A stretch of 64,000 nucleotides of DNA from JANQOH01 sp965201115 (lineage in GTDB: Bacteria > Pseudomonadota > Alphaproteobacteria > UBA7887), in the NCBI GenBank assembly GCA_965201115.1, contig OZ241745.1, positions 3,162,001 to 3,226,000 on the forward strand. The letters are read 5' to 3'. Numbering within the stretch: position 1 is the first letter of the stretch; each line of letters begins with the position of its first letter. Position numbers and translations under genes: made by a program. Below are positions 8,769 through 17,562 of the stretch, one piece after another. The notes under the pieces are model-generated. The model saw only the letters and a program-made list of their open reading frames with translations. It did not search any database and was not told the origin of the DNA.

Positions 8769-9682
8769 GGCGCGGGGGTCCGGGCGGCGCGGCGGCGCAG
8801 CCGGGACTCGCGGTGGGCGATATAGATCGCGCTCGCGGCGATGACGGCGGCGCCGACCCACGTCCACATGTCGGGGATTTCGCCGAAGGCGGCGAAGCCG
8901 ATCGCCGCGGCGAAGATCAGGCGGGTGAAATCGAACGGATAGACCGCGGTGGCGTCGGTGGCGGCGAGGGCGCGGGCCATGCATTGATGCGCGGATGTCG
9001 CGAGCAGGCCGAGGCCGGCGAGCCACGCGAATTGCGCGGGCGCGGGCGTTTGCCAGCTGAGCAGCGCGAGGCCGAGCGACGCCGGCGTCATCAGGAAGGC
9101 GAGCCAGAAGACGATGGCGTTGGGGTGTTCGTCGCGCGACATGAACTTGATGAGGGTTTGGTTGGCCGCCATCAGCAGCGCCGAGAACAACACGAGCAGC
9201 ATGGCCGCGGTGACCGCGGCGAAGCCGGGGCGGATGATAATCATGGCGCCGGCGAAGCCTACTGCGACGGCGGTCCAGCGCCGCACGCGCATGCGCTCGC
9301 CGAGGGCCATCACCGCGGCCACGGAGGCGAACAGGGGCATGGTGAAGCTCAGCGCGGTGGCTTCGGCCAGCGGCATGCGGCCGAGGCCGTAGAACCAGCA
9401 GCCCATCGCGACCAGCGCGATGAGGGCGCGTACGCAGTGAAGACGCGGATGGCGCGTGCGCAGCGACGCGAGGCCCGGACGCAGCAGGAAGGGCAGCATC
9501 GCGGCCAGGCCGAACAGCGAGCGGAAAAACACCATCGCGAAGATGGGAAGGTCCTGCGCGAGATGGCGGACTATGCCGTTCATGCCGGAAAAGCACAGGC
9601 AGGCGGCAAGCATCCATACGGCGCCGCGCGCGGCGCCCGGCAGCCGCGCGAACGCCGGGCCGGCGGCGCGGACGCCGATCAC
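8765..9682 (-). CDS. DMT-superfamily (EamA-type) membrane transporter
   Basis: 305 aa from GTG 9682. About ten hydrophobic segments in two EamA repeats are visible, for example GAVWMLAACLCFSGMNGIV, then IFAMVFFRSLFGLAAMLPFLL, and later FTRLIFAAAIGFAAFGEIP and WVGAAVIAASAIYIAH. Members export or import small metabolites; the substrate cannot be told. The GTG start was chosen because it gives about 20 residues before the first helix and lies 21 bases after tRNA-Leu on the same strand; ATG at the WMLAACL helix would remove the cytoplasmic N-terminus. Overlaps the glycosylase gene by 4 bases. Confidence 0.85.
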   Translation of the reverse strand: MIGVRAAGPAFARLPGAARGAVWMLAACLCFSGMNGIVRHLAQDLPIFAMVFFRSLFGLAAMLPFLLRPGLASLRTRHPRLHCVRALIALVAMGCWFYGLGRMPLAEATALSFTMPLFASVAAVMALGERMRVRRWTAVAVGFAGAMIIIRPGFAAVTAAMLLVLFSALLMAANQTLIKFMSRDEHPNAIVFWLAFLMTPASLGLALLSWQTPAPAQFAWLAGLGLLATSAHQCMARALAATDATAVYPFDFTRLIFAAAIGFAAFGEIPDMWTWVGAAVIAASAIYIAHRESRLRRRAARTPAP

Positions 9683-9702
9683 GGCGGCGGCGCCCGCAAG
9701 TT

Positions 9703-9789
9703 TGGTACCTCCGGTCGGACTCGAACCGACACGTCCCGAGGGACAACAGATTTTGAGTCTGCCGCGTCTACCAGTTCCGCCACGGAGGC
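9703..9789 (-). tRNA. tRNA-Leu(CAA): tRNA-Leu (anticodon CAA)
   Basis: 87 bases on the minus strand. The acceptor stem GCCTCCG pairs with CGGAGGT (one G-U at the end) and the 3' ACCA is encoded. The anticodon stem CAGA/TCTG closes the loop CTCAAAA, giving anticodon CAA for TTG codons. A class II variable arm (TGTCCCTCGGGACG) and the T loop GGTTCGAGTCC are present. Confidence 0.97.
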
Positions 9790-9830
9790 GCCGCGCGAAT
9801 CCTGCACGATAGGGGCGGGGGCGCGGCGGG

Positions 9831-10592
9831 TCAATACTGTATGCGGCGGGTGAAGGCGCCGTCGGCCACCAGATTGGCGCCGGAAACGAAGCTGGCGGCG
9901 GGGCTGGCGAGAAACGCGGCGGCGTTGGCGATTTCGTCGGGCCGGCCCATGCGGCCCATCGGGTTGAGCTCCAGTACGCGCCTGTATTCCGCGGGGTTGT
10001 CGCGTTTCGCGCGGTCCCATACGCCGCCGGGGAAGTCGATGCAGCCGGGGCAGAGGGCGTTGGCGCGGACGCCGTGGCGGGCGTATTCGACGGCCATGCC
10101 CTTGGCGTATGCGACGATGGCGGCCTTGATGGAGCTGTAGGAGCGCAGGCCGGAATAGACTTCGAGCGCGGCGGTGCTGGCGACGAGAACCACCGCGCCG
10201 GCTGCGGATTCGCGCAAGGCGGGCAGCGCCGCCTCGACCATCGCGACGTGTCCCATGAGGTCGGTTTCGAAACCGGCGCGCCAGTCGCGCTCGGCGGTTG
10301 TCGTTGCGAGGGCGCTGGCGTTGCCGATGGCGATGTCGAGGCCGCCGAGCGCTTCGGCGGCGCGGGCGACCCATGCGCGCACGGCGGCATGGTCGGATAT
10401 GTCCACGGCCTCGCCGGCGGCAGGGACGCCGTGTCGGCGCGCGGCTTCGGCGGCCCGGGCGGCGCCCTCGGCGCCGCGGGCGCAGAGGGCGACGGCGCAG
10501 CCTTCCCGCGCCAGGCGTTCGACGATGGCGCGGCCGATGCCGCGCGATCCGCCGGTGACGATGGCTTTCTTTCCCGCGAGGCCCAGGTCCAT
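9831..10592 (-). CDS. SDR-family NAD(P)-dependent oxidoreductase
   Basis: 253 aa, a classical short-chain dehydrogenase. It has the TGGSRGIG nucleotide-binding loop (residues about 14-21), an NASA motif in place of NNAG, catalytic Ser in VLVASTA, the YSSIK catalytic pair, and NALCPGCIDFPGG after it. The C-terminus has the usual IANAAAFLASPAASFVSGAN substrate loop and helix. The substrate is unknown. It lies upstream of tRNA-Leu on the same strand and is divergent from the gene at 10800. Confidence 0.92.
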   Translation of the reverse strand: MDLGLAGKKAIVTGGSRGIGRAIVERLAREGCAVALCARGAEGAARAAEAARRHGVPAAGEAVDISDHAAVRAWVARAAEALGGLDIAIGNASALATTTAERDWRAGFETDLMGHVAMVEAALPALRESAAGAVVLVASTAALEVYSGLRSYSSIKAAIVAYAKGMAVEYARHGVRANALCPGCIDFPGGVWDRAKRDNPAEYRRVLELNPMGRMGRPDEIANAAAFLASPAASFVSGANLVADGAFTRRIQY

Positions 10593-10725
10593 GGCGCGCC
10601 TCCCTTGCCGTGCGTTTTCCGCCGGGCATTATACCGATGGTTGCGGGCGGATCGTTGCGAATCGTCGGCGTTGGGGGGGCGGGGGGCTTGCGCGCGCTTG
10701 CTCGCCGATGTCGTGGGGGGCGCGG

Positions 10726-10775
10726 GCGTGCGGGCTGGAAGCCCGCGGTTCCGGGCCCCGCCTTCGGCGGGGTTG
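10726..10775 (+). repeat. Dispersed double-hairpin repeat
   Basis: Unit with gcgggctggaagcccgcgg and gccttcggcggggtt. It lies in the 207-base gap between two divergent genes, where a terminator role is unlikely. Confidence 0.85.
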
Positions 10776-10799
10776 TAAACGGCGGGGGGTCAGGGGCGC

Positions 10800-11426
10800 A
10801 TGAGGCGGGTGGTGATTGCAGGGCTGGCGGGGATTGCGGCGGTCATGCTGGCCGGCGGGTTCAACGAGGTCAGGCTGGGGCTGTTCGCGGACTGGCCGCC
10901 GCGGTTCGGGCGGCCGTTTCCGGACATTGCGATGGTGGACGCGGGCGGCGGGCGGTTTCGTATTTCCGACCTGGCGGGGAAGGTCGTGGCGGTTCATGCC
11001 GCCGCGATGTCGTCGCCGGCGGCGAGCGCGTTCGCGGGCGGGCAGGCGCTCGGCGGGTTCGGCGGCGTGCGTCCGCAAGTGGGGTTGCGGTCGCTGGAGT
11101 TCTATCTGGCGCGCAACGGCGGGATCGCGCCCGGGGACCCGCGCGCCGTGGTGCTGCATTTGCTGCTTTACGACGCGGAAGGCGGCGCGCCGGACGCGGA
11201 GGATGCGGCGCGGTGGGCGGCGCATTTCCGTCTTGCGGGGCGGCCCAACGCGGTCGTGGCCGCGCCGGCGCGCGATCTGCGGGGGCGCGCGAGCGCGGGG
11301 ATTTTGCCGGGCGTGTATCTGCTCGACCGCGGGGGGTTCGTGCGGTACGAGGCCGCGGGGCGCGCGCCGCGGCACGACCTGCTGAGGGAGATGCTGCCGG
11401 CGGCGGCGGGGCTGGCGGGGGATTAG
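10800..11426 (+). CDS. Thioredoxin-fold (TlpA/redoxin-like) protein without cysteines
   Basis: 208 aa. The N-terminal hydrophobic segment (residues 1-20, VVIAGLAGIAAVMLAGG) suggests export or membrane anchoring. GRPFPDIAMVDAGGGRFRIS followed by DLAGKVVAVH is the normal start of a TlpA/AhpC-type redoxin domain. Where a CxxC active site should stand the sequence is MSSPAAS (70-76), and the whole protein has no cysteine. GILPGVYLLDRGGFVRYEAAG matches the cis-Pro end of the fold. It therefore cannot do thiol-disulfide chemistry in the usual way, and may bind a partner or be a decayed redoxin. It stands alone, with a repeat upstream and ffs downstream. Confidence 0.7.
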   Translation: MRRVVIAGLAGIAAVMLAGGFNEVRLGLFADWPPRFGRPFPDIAMVDAGGGRFRISDLAGKVVAVHAAAMSSPAASAFAGGQALGGFGGVRPQVGLRSLEFYLARNGGIAPGDPRAVVLHLLLYDAEGGAPDAEDAARWAAHFRLAGRPNAVVAAPARDLRGRASAGILPGVYLLDRGGFVRYEAAGRAPRHDLLREMLPAAAGLAGD

Positions 11427-11516
11427 GGGCGGGTCGCGGGGAAGGATGCGGGCGGGGATGCGCGCGCCCGGGCGGCGGCGGTTGCGGCGGGGCGGGGGAG
11501 GGTGCATAAGGGGGGC

Positions 11517-11610
11517 GGGAGGCTGGCGGCGGACGGGCCCCTCGCCAACCCGGTCAGGTCCGGAAGGAAGCAGCCGTAACGAGTTCGGCCCGGGTCGCCG
11601 CCGTCTCCCG
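11517..11610 (+). ncRNA. ffs: Signal recognition particle RNA, small bacterial (4.5S) type
   Basis: The universal SRP core GGTCAGGTCCGGAAGGAAGC, followed by AGCCGTAACG, is present at 11552-11580. It is flanked by complementary arms (ggcggcgga... / ...gtcgccgccg) that fold into one long hairpin closed near gggag/ctccc. It binds Ffh and guides membrane protein targeting. Its place 31 bases ahead of dnaX is common in alphaproteobacteria. The ends are estimated from pairing and may be off by a few bases. Confidence 0.95.
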
Positions 11611-11641
11611 ACTTCGCCAACCGCACGGCGCCGGTGGCCGC

Positions 11642-13450
11642 ATGAGCGAACGGCAAGAGGGCGGGGCCGGGGGCTACCGCGTTCTCGCGCGCAAGTACCG
11701 TCCGGCGCGTTTCGCCGACCTGATCGGACAGGACGTGCTTGTGCGCACGCTGGCCAACGCCTTTGCGGCGAACCGGCTGGCGCATGCGTGGCTGCTGACC
11801 GGCGTGCGCGGCGTGGGCAAAACGACGACGGCGCGCATCGTTGCGCGGGCGCTGAACTGCATTGGCGCGGACGGGGCGGCGACCGCGCCCTCGGCCGAAC
11901 CCTGCGGGGTTTGCGAGCACTGCCGCGCCATCGCCGGCGACCGCCATGTGGATGTGCTGGAGATGGACGCGGCGAGCCGCACGGGCGTGGACGACGTGCG
12001 CGAGATCGTCGAGAGCGTGCGCTACGCGCCGGCAAGCGGGCGCTACAAGGTCTATATCGTCGATGAGGTCCACATGCTCTCGACGGCGGCGTTCAACGCG
12101 CTGCTGAAGACGCTCGAGGAGCCGCCGCCGCACGTCAAGTTCGTGTTCGCCACCACGGAGGCGCGCAAGATACCGGTGACGGTGCTGTCGCGGTGCCAGC
12201 GTTTCGATTTGCGGCGGGTGGAGGCGGCGCGGCTTGCGGAACACCTGGCCTCGGTGGCCGAACGCGAGGGCGCGGAGGCGGGCGCCGAGGCGCTGGCGCT
12301 TATTGCGCGCGCGGCGGACGGCTCGGTGCGGGACGCGCTCTCGCTTCTCGACCAGGCGATCGGCGATGCGGCGGGCAAGCCGGTGGCGGCGGCGGCGGTG
12401 CGCGACATGCTGGGGCTTGCGGACCGCGAGCGGGTGTTCGACCTGCTGGAGCGGACGCTGGACGGCGGGCTGGCGGCGGCGCTCGACCTGCTGGAGGCGC
12501 AGGACGCCGCCGGCGCCGATCCGGCCACGGTGCTGGAAGACATGCTCGGCCTGGCGCACTGGCTGACGCGGCTGAAATTGACGCCGGAAGCGGCGGCCGA
12601 TCCCGGGCTGCCGGAAGCGGAGCGCGTTCGCGCGCGGGCGTTGGCGGAGAAGCTCGCGGTGGCCGAGCTGACGCGCGCGTGGCAGATATTGCTCAAGGGG
12701 CTGGCGGAGACGCGCGAGGCGCCGGCGCCGCTTCAGGCGGCGGAGATGGTGCTGATTCGCCTGGCGCATGCGGCGGCGCTGCCGCCGCCGGCGGAGCTCG
12801 TGCGGCGGCTGGAGGGCGCGGCGACGGTGCGGGGCGGCGCCGGGGCGGGCGCGGGCGCCGGGGCGGCACGGGCCGCGTTGGGCGCGGAGGCGCGCGCCGC
12901 CGCGCCGGCGCCGCCGCCCGCGCCCAGCGCGGCGCCGCCGGTTGCGGCGAGTCCCGTTGCCGCGCCGCCGGCGGGGCGGGCGAACGGCGCGGGCGCGCCG
13001 CCGGCGGCATCGAAAGGGGCGGCGGGGCGGGACGGAGCGGCGGGGCCGCGCAGTTTCGCGGCGGCGGCGGCGCTGTTCGCCGAGCGCCGCGAGCCGCTGC
13101 TGCATCGGCATTTGACGCGCGACGCGCATCTTGTGGAGTTTGCGCCCGGGCATATCGCGCTGCGCGCGGGCGCGGGGGCGCCGCCCGACCTGGCGGCGCG
13201 GGTGAAGCGCTGCCTGGACATGTGGACGGGCGGGCCGTGGACGGTGCTTCTGTCGCCGGACGAAGGCGCGCCGACGCTGGATGAGCAGGCCCGTGCGCGG
13301 GCGGCGGAGCTGAGCGCGGCGGCGGCGCGCGAGCCGCTTGTCGCGCGCATACTGGAGACGTTCCCGGGGGCGGAGATTCGCAGCGTGCGCCCCGGCGCCG
13401 GCGCGGACGCGGCGGCGCACAACACGAAGAGAGGAGCAGGAGAACCATGA
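11642..13450 (+). CDS. dnaX: DNA polymerase III subunit gamma/tau
   Basis: 602 aa clamp-loader ATPase. RKYRPARFADLIGQ opens the AAA+ domain. The P-loop GVRGVGKTT is at 54-62, a zinc site is formed by C73, C88, C91 and C94, and IVDEVHMLS is Walker B. LLKTLEEPP and VLSRCQRFDLRR (sensor and SRC motif) follow. A very Ala/Pro-rich linker (about 400-470) leads to a C-terminal tau-like domain. No A-run slip site for a short gamma form was seen. It heads a coupled group: its stop overlaps the ybaB start by ATGA. Confidence 0.97.
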   Translation: MSERQEGGAGGYRVLARKYRPARFADLIGQDVLVRTLANAFAANRLAHAWLLTGVRGVGKTTTARIVARALNCIGADGAATAPSAEPCGVCEHCRAIAGDRHVDVLEMDAASRTGVDDVREIVESVRYAPASGRYKVYIVDEVHMLSTAAFNALLKTLEEPPPHVKFVFATTEARKIPVTVLSRCQRFDLRRVEAARLAEHLASVAEREGAEAGAEALALIARAADGSVRDALSLLDQAIGDAAGKPVAAAAVRDMLGLADRERVFDLLERTLDGGLAAALDLLEAQDAAGADPATVLEDMLGLAHWLTRLKLTPEAAADPGLPEAERVRARALAEKLAVAELTRAWQILLKGLAETREAPAPLQAAEMVLIRLAHAAALPPPAELVRRLEGAATVRGGAGAGAGAGAARAALGAEARAAAPAPPPAPSAAPPVAASPVAAPPAGRANGAGAPPAASKGAAGRDGAAGPRSFAAAAALFAERREPLLHRHLTRDAHLVEFAPGHIALRAGAGAPPDLAARVKRCLDMWTGGPWTVLLSPDEGAPTLDEQARARAAELSAAAAREPLVARILETFPGAEIRSVRPGAGADAAAHNTKRGAGEP

Positions 13451-13767
13451 AGGGCATCGCGGCGCTCATGAAGAACGCGCAAAAGTTTCACCAACGAATG
13501 GAGGAGATGAAGCAGGACCTCGCGGTCAAGGAGGTGCATGCGGAGTCCGGCGGCGGGATGGTCCGCGTTACGGTCAATGGCGAAGGCCGCGTGAAGGCGA
13601 TTTCCATCGCGCCGGAGCTGGTCGATCCCAAGGAAATCACGGTGCTGGAAGACCTGATTGTGGCGGCGTGCCGCGCGGCCCGCGACCAGGCGGCGCAGGA
13701 GGCGGCGGACGAGATGGGGCGGGCGGCGAACGAACTCCCGATGCCGCCGGGTATGCCGCCGTTCTGA
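13447..13767 (+). CDS. ybaB: YbaB/EbfC-family nucleoid-associated protein
   Basis: 106 aa, the usual length. The pattern MKNAQKFHQRMEEMKQDLA at the start, GGGMVRVTVNGEGRVKAISI in the middle and DLIVAACRAARDQAAQEA after it is diagnostic. It is a small dimeric DNA-binding protein. It overlaps dnaX by 4 bases and lies 5 bases before recR, the classic dnaX-ybaB-recR arrangement. Confidence 0.96.
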   Translation: MKGIAALMKNAQKFHQRMEEMKQDLAVKEVHAESGGGMVRVTVNGEGRVKAISIAPELVDPKEITVLEDLIVAACRAARDQAAQEAADEMGRAANELPMPPGMPPF

Positions 13768-13772
13768 GGCGC

Positions 13773-14366
13773 ATGGCCGGCGGCGAGATCGAGCGCCTGA
13801 CGCGGCTTTTGGCGAAACTGCCCGGGCTGGGGCCGCGATCCGCGCGGCGCGCGGCGCTGGCGATGCTGGAGCGGCGGGAGGCGCTGCTGGAGCCGCTGAC
13901 GGCGGCGCTGACCGCGGCGGCGGCGGCGGTGCGTCCGTGCGGCGCGTGCGGCAATCTCGATTCGCGCGATCCGTGCGCGATCTGCGCCGACCCGCGGCGC
14001 GACGAGGCGGCGCTGTGCGTGGTCGAGACGGTCGCCGATCTGTGGGCGCTGGAGCGCGCGGCGGCGTTTGCCGGCCGCTACCACGTGCTGGGCGGCGTGC
14101 TGTCGCCGCTCGACGGCGTGGGGCCGGAAGACCTGGCGATACCGGGTCTGCTCGCGCGCGCCGGGGCGGCGGAGGTGCGCGAAGTGGTGCTGGCGCTCGG
14201 CGCCACGGTCGATGGGCAGACGACGGCGCATTATCTGCACGATCGGCTTGCGGGGTGCGGGGTTTCGGTATCGCGCCCGGCGCACGGCGTTCCCATCGGC
14301 GGCGAGTTGGGGTATCTCGACGACGGCACGCTCGCCGCCGCGCTCAGGTCGCGGGGGCCGTTGTGA
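13773..14366 (+). CDS. recR: Recombination protein RecR
   Basis: 197 aa from ATG 13773. It has the N-terminal helix-hairpin-helix (LAKLPGLGPRSARRAAL), the zinc motif CGACGN..CAIC and a Toprim domain (LCVVETVADLWALERA, YHVLGGVLSPLDGVGP, then ATVDGQTTAHYL). It acts with RecF/RecO to load RecA at gaps. The start follows the ybaB stop by 5 bases. Its TGA overlaps the GTG of the next gene. Confidence 0.97.
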   Translation: MAGGEIERLTRLLAKLPGLGPRSARRAALAMLERREALLEPLTAALTAAAAAVRPCGACGNLDSRDPCAICADPRRDEAALCVVETVADLWALERAAAFAGRYHVLGGVLSPLDGVGPEDLAIPGLLARAGAAEVREVVLALGATVDGQTTAHYLHDRLAGCGVSVSRPAHGVPIGGELGYLDDGTLAAALRSRGPL

Positions 14367-14890
14367 GCAGGCGGGCGTTGCAGCTTCTGCGCCATGCGAA
14401 ATCGTCGTGGAGCGACGGCGCGCTGGCGGATCGCGATCGGCCGCTGAATGCGCGCGGGCGGGCTGCGGCGATGCGCGTCGGCGCGCGGCTGGCGGCGGCG
14501 GACGCGGCGCCGGAGTTGATATTGTGCTCGCCGGCGCGGCGAACGCGGGAGACCTGCGAGCGCCTGTGCGCGGGGTTTGCGCGGCCGCCGCCGCGCCGCG
14601 AAGACGCGCGGCTCTATCACGCGGACGCCGGGCGCGTGCTCGAGATTCTGCGCGGGCTGGACGACGCGGCTCCGGCGCGGGTCATGGTCGTGGGGCATAA
14701 TCCGGGGTTGCAGGCGCTGGCGGCGGTGCTGGCGGCGCGGGCGAACCCCGCCGCCGCCGAACGGGCGATGCGGCGCTTTCCGACGGCGGCGCTGGCGGAG
14801 TTCGATGTCGATAGCGCGGGGTGGGGCGGGCTGGGCGTGTTCGCCGTCGTTGCGGCGCGGATGTGCGGGCCGGATGGAGGGGCGCTGTGA
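14363..14890 (+). CDS. SixA-like histidine phosphatase
   Basis: 175 aa from GTG 14363, which overlaps recR by 4 bases. The RHAKSSW motif carries the catalytic Arg10-His11 of the phosphoglycerate-mutase-like superfamily. LNARGRAAAMRVGARL, LILCSPARRTRETCERL and MVVGHNPGLQALAAVL are the other conserved blocks, including the second catalytic His. SixA acts on phosphohistidine in signalling proteins, but the substrate here is not known. It is the last gene of the dnaX group. Confidence 0.9.
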   Translation: MSRRALQLLRHAKSSWSDGALADRDRPLNARGRAAAMRVGARLAAADAAPELILCSPARRTRETCERLCAGFARPPPRREDARLYHADAGRVLEILRGLDDAAPARVMVVGHNPGLQALAAVLAARANPAAAERAMRRFPTAALAEFDVDSAGWGGLGVFAVVAARMCGPDGGAL

Positions 14891-14950
14891 TGTTCGAAGG
14901 CGCTCGGATTGCGAACGGGGGCGCCCTTCCCGGCGGCGTTTGTGTGGGTG

Positions 14951-15006
14951 GAGACGTGCGGGCGAGACGCCCGCGCACCCAGGCGGTCCGCGCCTTCGGC
15001 GCGGGG
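14951..15006 (+). repeat. Dispersed double-hairpin repeat, second-arm variant
   Basis: Hairpin 1 is gcgggcgagacgcccgcgca. The second hairpin is the cgcgccttcggcgcg variant. It is preceded by a ggcgtttgtgtgggtg leader also seen near 30.2-30.5 kb. It lies between the sixA-like gene and the next plus-strand gene. Confidence 0.8.
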
Positions 15007-15049
15007 GCGATTTGTTAATTGAGACTTCCGGGAATGGGGAGGGGGTGCG

Positions 15050-15886
15050 ATGGGTATCGATCTCGGGCGGTATGCGGCGTTCGATACGTTGGCGTTCGAC
15101 GAGCCGGCGGCGGGCGTGTTGCGGGTGACGATGGCGGCGCCGGGCGGGGGCGGGGATTCCGCGCCGCCGGCGCCGGTGGATGCGCGGATGCATGCGCACC
15201 TGGGCGATGTATGGCGCGTTCTCGACAGCGATCCGGAGGCGGGGGCGGCGATCCTGCGGGGCGCGGGGCGGGGGTTTTCCGCCGGCGGCGATTTCGAACT
15301 CATCGAGGCGCTGGCGACCGATTACGACGCGCGCGTGCGTACGTGGAAGGAGGCGCGCGACCTCGTTTACAATGTCGTGAACTGTTCGAAGCCCATCGTT
15401 TCGGCGCTGCACGGCGCGGCGGTGGGCGCGGGACTGGCGGCCGGGCTGCTCGCCGACATTTCCATCGCGGCGCGGACGGCGCGCATTATCGACGGGCATA
15501 CGCGCCTCGGCGTGGCGGCGGGCGACCACGCGGCGCTCGTGTGGCCGCTTCTGTGCGGAATGGCGAAGGCGAAATACTACCTTTTGCTGTGCGAGACCGT
15601 TACCGGGGAGGAAGCGGAGCGCATCGGCCTGGTTTCGCTATGCGTCGAGGAGAGCGAATTGCAGGACAAGGCGGTGGAGATCGCGCGCCGTCTCGCGGAA
15701 GGCTCGCCCACGGCGGTGCGCTGGACCAAATATGCGCTCAACAATTGGCTGCGCAACGCGGGGCCGGCGTTCGACGCCTCGCTGGCGCTGGAGTTTCTGG
15801 GCTTCGACGGGCCGGACGTACGGGAAGGCGTGGCGTCGCACAAGGAGCGGCGCGCGCCAAGGTTTTCCCGGCGCGCGCCGCTTTGA
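15050..15886 (+). CDS. Enoyl-CoA hydratase/isomerase family protein
   Basis: 278 aa crotonase-fold protein. The oxyanion-hole segments are AILRGAGRGFSAGGDFELI and GAAVGAGLAAGLLADISIAA. LGVAAGDHAALVWPLLCGMA follows, where family members carry the catalytic acid region. The C-terminus TAVRWTKYALNNWLRN matches the trimerisation helix. The natural substrate (fatty-acyl or other CoA thioester) cannot be read from the sequence. It is a single gene, convergent with the protease gene 30 bases on. Confidence 0.88.
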   Translation: MGIDLGRYAAFDTLAFDEPAAGVLRVTMAAPGGGGDSAPPAPVDARMHAHLGDVWRVLDSDPEAGAAILRGAGRGFSAGGDFELIEALATDYDARVRTWKEARDLVYNVVNCSKPIVSALHGAAVGAGLAAGLLADISIAARTARIIDGHTRLGVAAGDHAALVWPLLCGMAKAKYYLLLCETVTGEEAERIGLVSLCVEESELQDKAVEIARRLAEGSPTAVRWTKYALNNWLRNAGPAFDASLALEFLGFDGPDVREGVASHKERRAPRFSRRAPL

Positions 15887-15916
15887 TTGCAGCCTCGCGG
15901 AGGGGCCGGGGGGCGG

Positions 15917-17320
15917 TCAGCCCACGGCGAGCGGGGCGGCGCGGAACATCGGCGCGCCGTTGCGCTCGATGAGCAGCAGCAGGGCCTCGCGGCCTTCGGA
16001 TTCGGCTTCCGCGAGGGCGGCGTCGAGGGCCGCAACATCGGCGATGGGGCGGCGGCCCGCCTCGCGCACGATATCGCCGGGGCGGAGGCCGGCGCGGGCG
16101 GCGGGCCCGTCGGGCGCAACCGCGGTCACGACGATGCCGGCGCCGCCGGGCGCGGGCGCGGCGGCGAGCCCGAGGCGCGCCTCGGCGGGGTCGCCGGCGT
16201 CCGCGGCGGCGGCGGCGGTCTCCGCGAGTTTGCCGATCTCCACGCGCAGGCCGATTTCCTCGCCGCCGCGGATGACGCCGAGGGCGACCTCGGCGCCGGC
16301 GGGAGTCGCCGACACCAGGCGCACGAGCCGGCGCGGACCGCGAACCGGCGCGTCGTCGTAGGAGACGATGACGTCGCCGGTCTCGACGCCGGCCCCGGCG
16401 GCGGGGCCGCCGGGCGCGACATGCGCGACCAGCGCGCCGTTGGCGTCCTCGACGCCGAGGCCGGCGGCGATGTTTTCGTCCAGGCGCTGGATGCGCACGC
16501 CGAGCCAGCCGCGGACCGCCTGCCCGTGCTCGCGAAGCTGCGCGACGATGGGCGCGGCGAGGGCGGACGGAATCGCGAAACCTATGCCCACATTGCCGCC
16601 CGACGGCGACACGATGGCGGTGTTGACGCCGATGACGGCGCCGTCGAGATCGAACAGCGGGCCGCCGGAGTTGCCGGGATTTATGGGCGCGTCGGTCTGA
16701 AGGAAATCGTCGTAGGGGCCGGCGTCGATGTCGCGTCCGCGGCCCGACACGATACCCGCGGTGACGGTGCCGCCTAGGCCGAACGGGTTGCCGATGGCGA
16801 GCGACCAGTCGCCGACGCGGATGGCGTCGGAATCGCCCCAGCGGAGCGCGGGAAGCGGCGCGGCGGGCTCGACCTTGAGGAGCGCGAGATCGGTCTTGGG
16901 GTCGGCGCCGACGAGCTCGGCCTCGAGGCGCTCGCCCGAGGGCAGGGTGACGGCGATTTCCTCGGCGCCGTCGATGACGTGGTGGTTGGTGACGATATGG
17001 CCGTCGGGGTCGATGACGAAGCCGGAGCCGGCGGCGGCGCGGCGGCGGCGCTCTTCGTGTTCGGGCGCGCCGAAGCGGCGCTCGAAGAAGCGCTCGAACG
17101 GAAAGCCGCGCGGCATGCGGAAGCGCGGGCGGTCGGGCCGTTCGGCGGCGGCGCGTTCGGTCGCGACGGCGACGACGCCCGGCGAGAGCGTTTCGACGAG
17201 GTCGGCGAAACTGTCGGGCGCGGGGCGGGCCTGCGCGGCGATCGGCGCCGCGCAGACCGCGGCGATCGCGGCGGCGGCGGCCAGGCGCGGCAACGCGCGC
17301 CGGTGTGCTTCAAGGGTCAT
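15917..17320 (-). CDS. Periplasmic Do-like serine protease (DegP/DegQ/MucD family)
   Basis: 467 aa. An N-terminal signal peptide (LAAAAAIAAVCAAPIAAQA) is followed by the trypsin-like domain with His in IVTNHHVID, Asp in DPKTDLALLK and Ser in NPGNSGGPLF. Two PDZ domains follow (VRGWLGVRIQ and GIVVTAVAPDGPAARAGL). It is a periplasmic protease/chaperone for misfolded envelope proteins. The start at ATG 17320 was preferred to a longer Arg-rich extension because it gives a clean signal peptide. It lies on the same strand downstream of the fcc genes, after a 242-base gap. Confidence 0.94.
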   Translation of the reverse strand: MTLEAHRRALPRLAAAAAIAAVCAAPIAAQARPAPDSFADLVETLSPGVVAVATERAAAERPDRPRFRMPRGFPFERFFERRFGAPEHEERRRRAAAGSGFVIDPDGHIVTNHHVIDGAEEIAVTLPSGERLEAELVGADPKTDLALLKVEPAAPLPALRWGDSDAIRVGDWSLAIGNPFGLGGTVTAGIVSGRGRDIDAGPYDDFLQTDAPINPGNSGGPLFDLDGAVIGVNTAIVSPSGGNVGIGFAIPSALAAPIVAQLREHGQAVRGWLGVRIQRLDENIAAGLGVEDANGALVAHVAPGGPAAGAGVETGDVIVSYDDAPVRGPRRLVRLVSATPAGAEVALGVIRGGEEIGLRVEIGKLAETAAAAADAGDPAEARLGLAAAPAPGGAGIVVTAVAPDGPAARAGLRPGDIVREAGRRPIADVAALDAALAEAESEGREALLLLIERNGAPMFRAAPLAVG

Positions 17321-17562
17321 GGGAGACTCGTGTCCTTCTCTTCGTTGGGGGGAGAGGCGCGGCCGGCGCCGCCGGCCGCCGCGGTCCACATGGGAACGCG
17401 GCGCGCGGCGTGAAGGCTCTTCACGGGCATGTGAAGGGCGGAACGGGCCGAAATTTGCAATTACGCCGCGAATGTGTCACGTTCCCGGCGCGTTGAAGGA
17501 AGGAAGGCGGCAAAACGATGGCTTGCGGCGGCGCGTTCCGGTCGGCGCGCGGGCGCGGGCGC

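Noticed and set aside
8064..9746. Single long minus-strand frame joining the glycosylase to sequence antisense or out of frame with the transporter
   Set aside because: The transporter frame has clear membrane helices and ATGA coupling; the extra N-terminal part is an Arg-rich shadow that also runs across tRNA-Leu.
11642..13450. Programmed frameshift in dnaX for a short gamma subunit
   Set aside because: No A-run or similar slip site with a downstream hairpin was seen.
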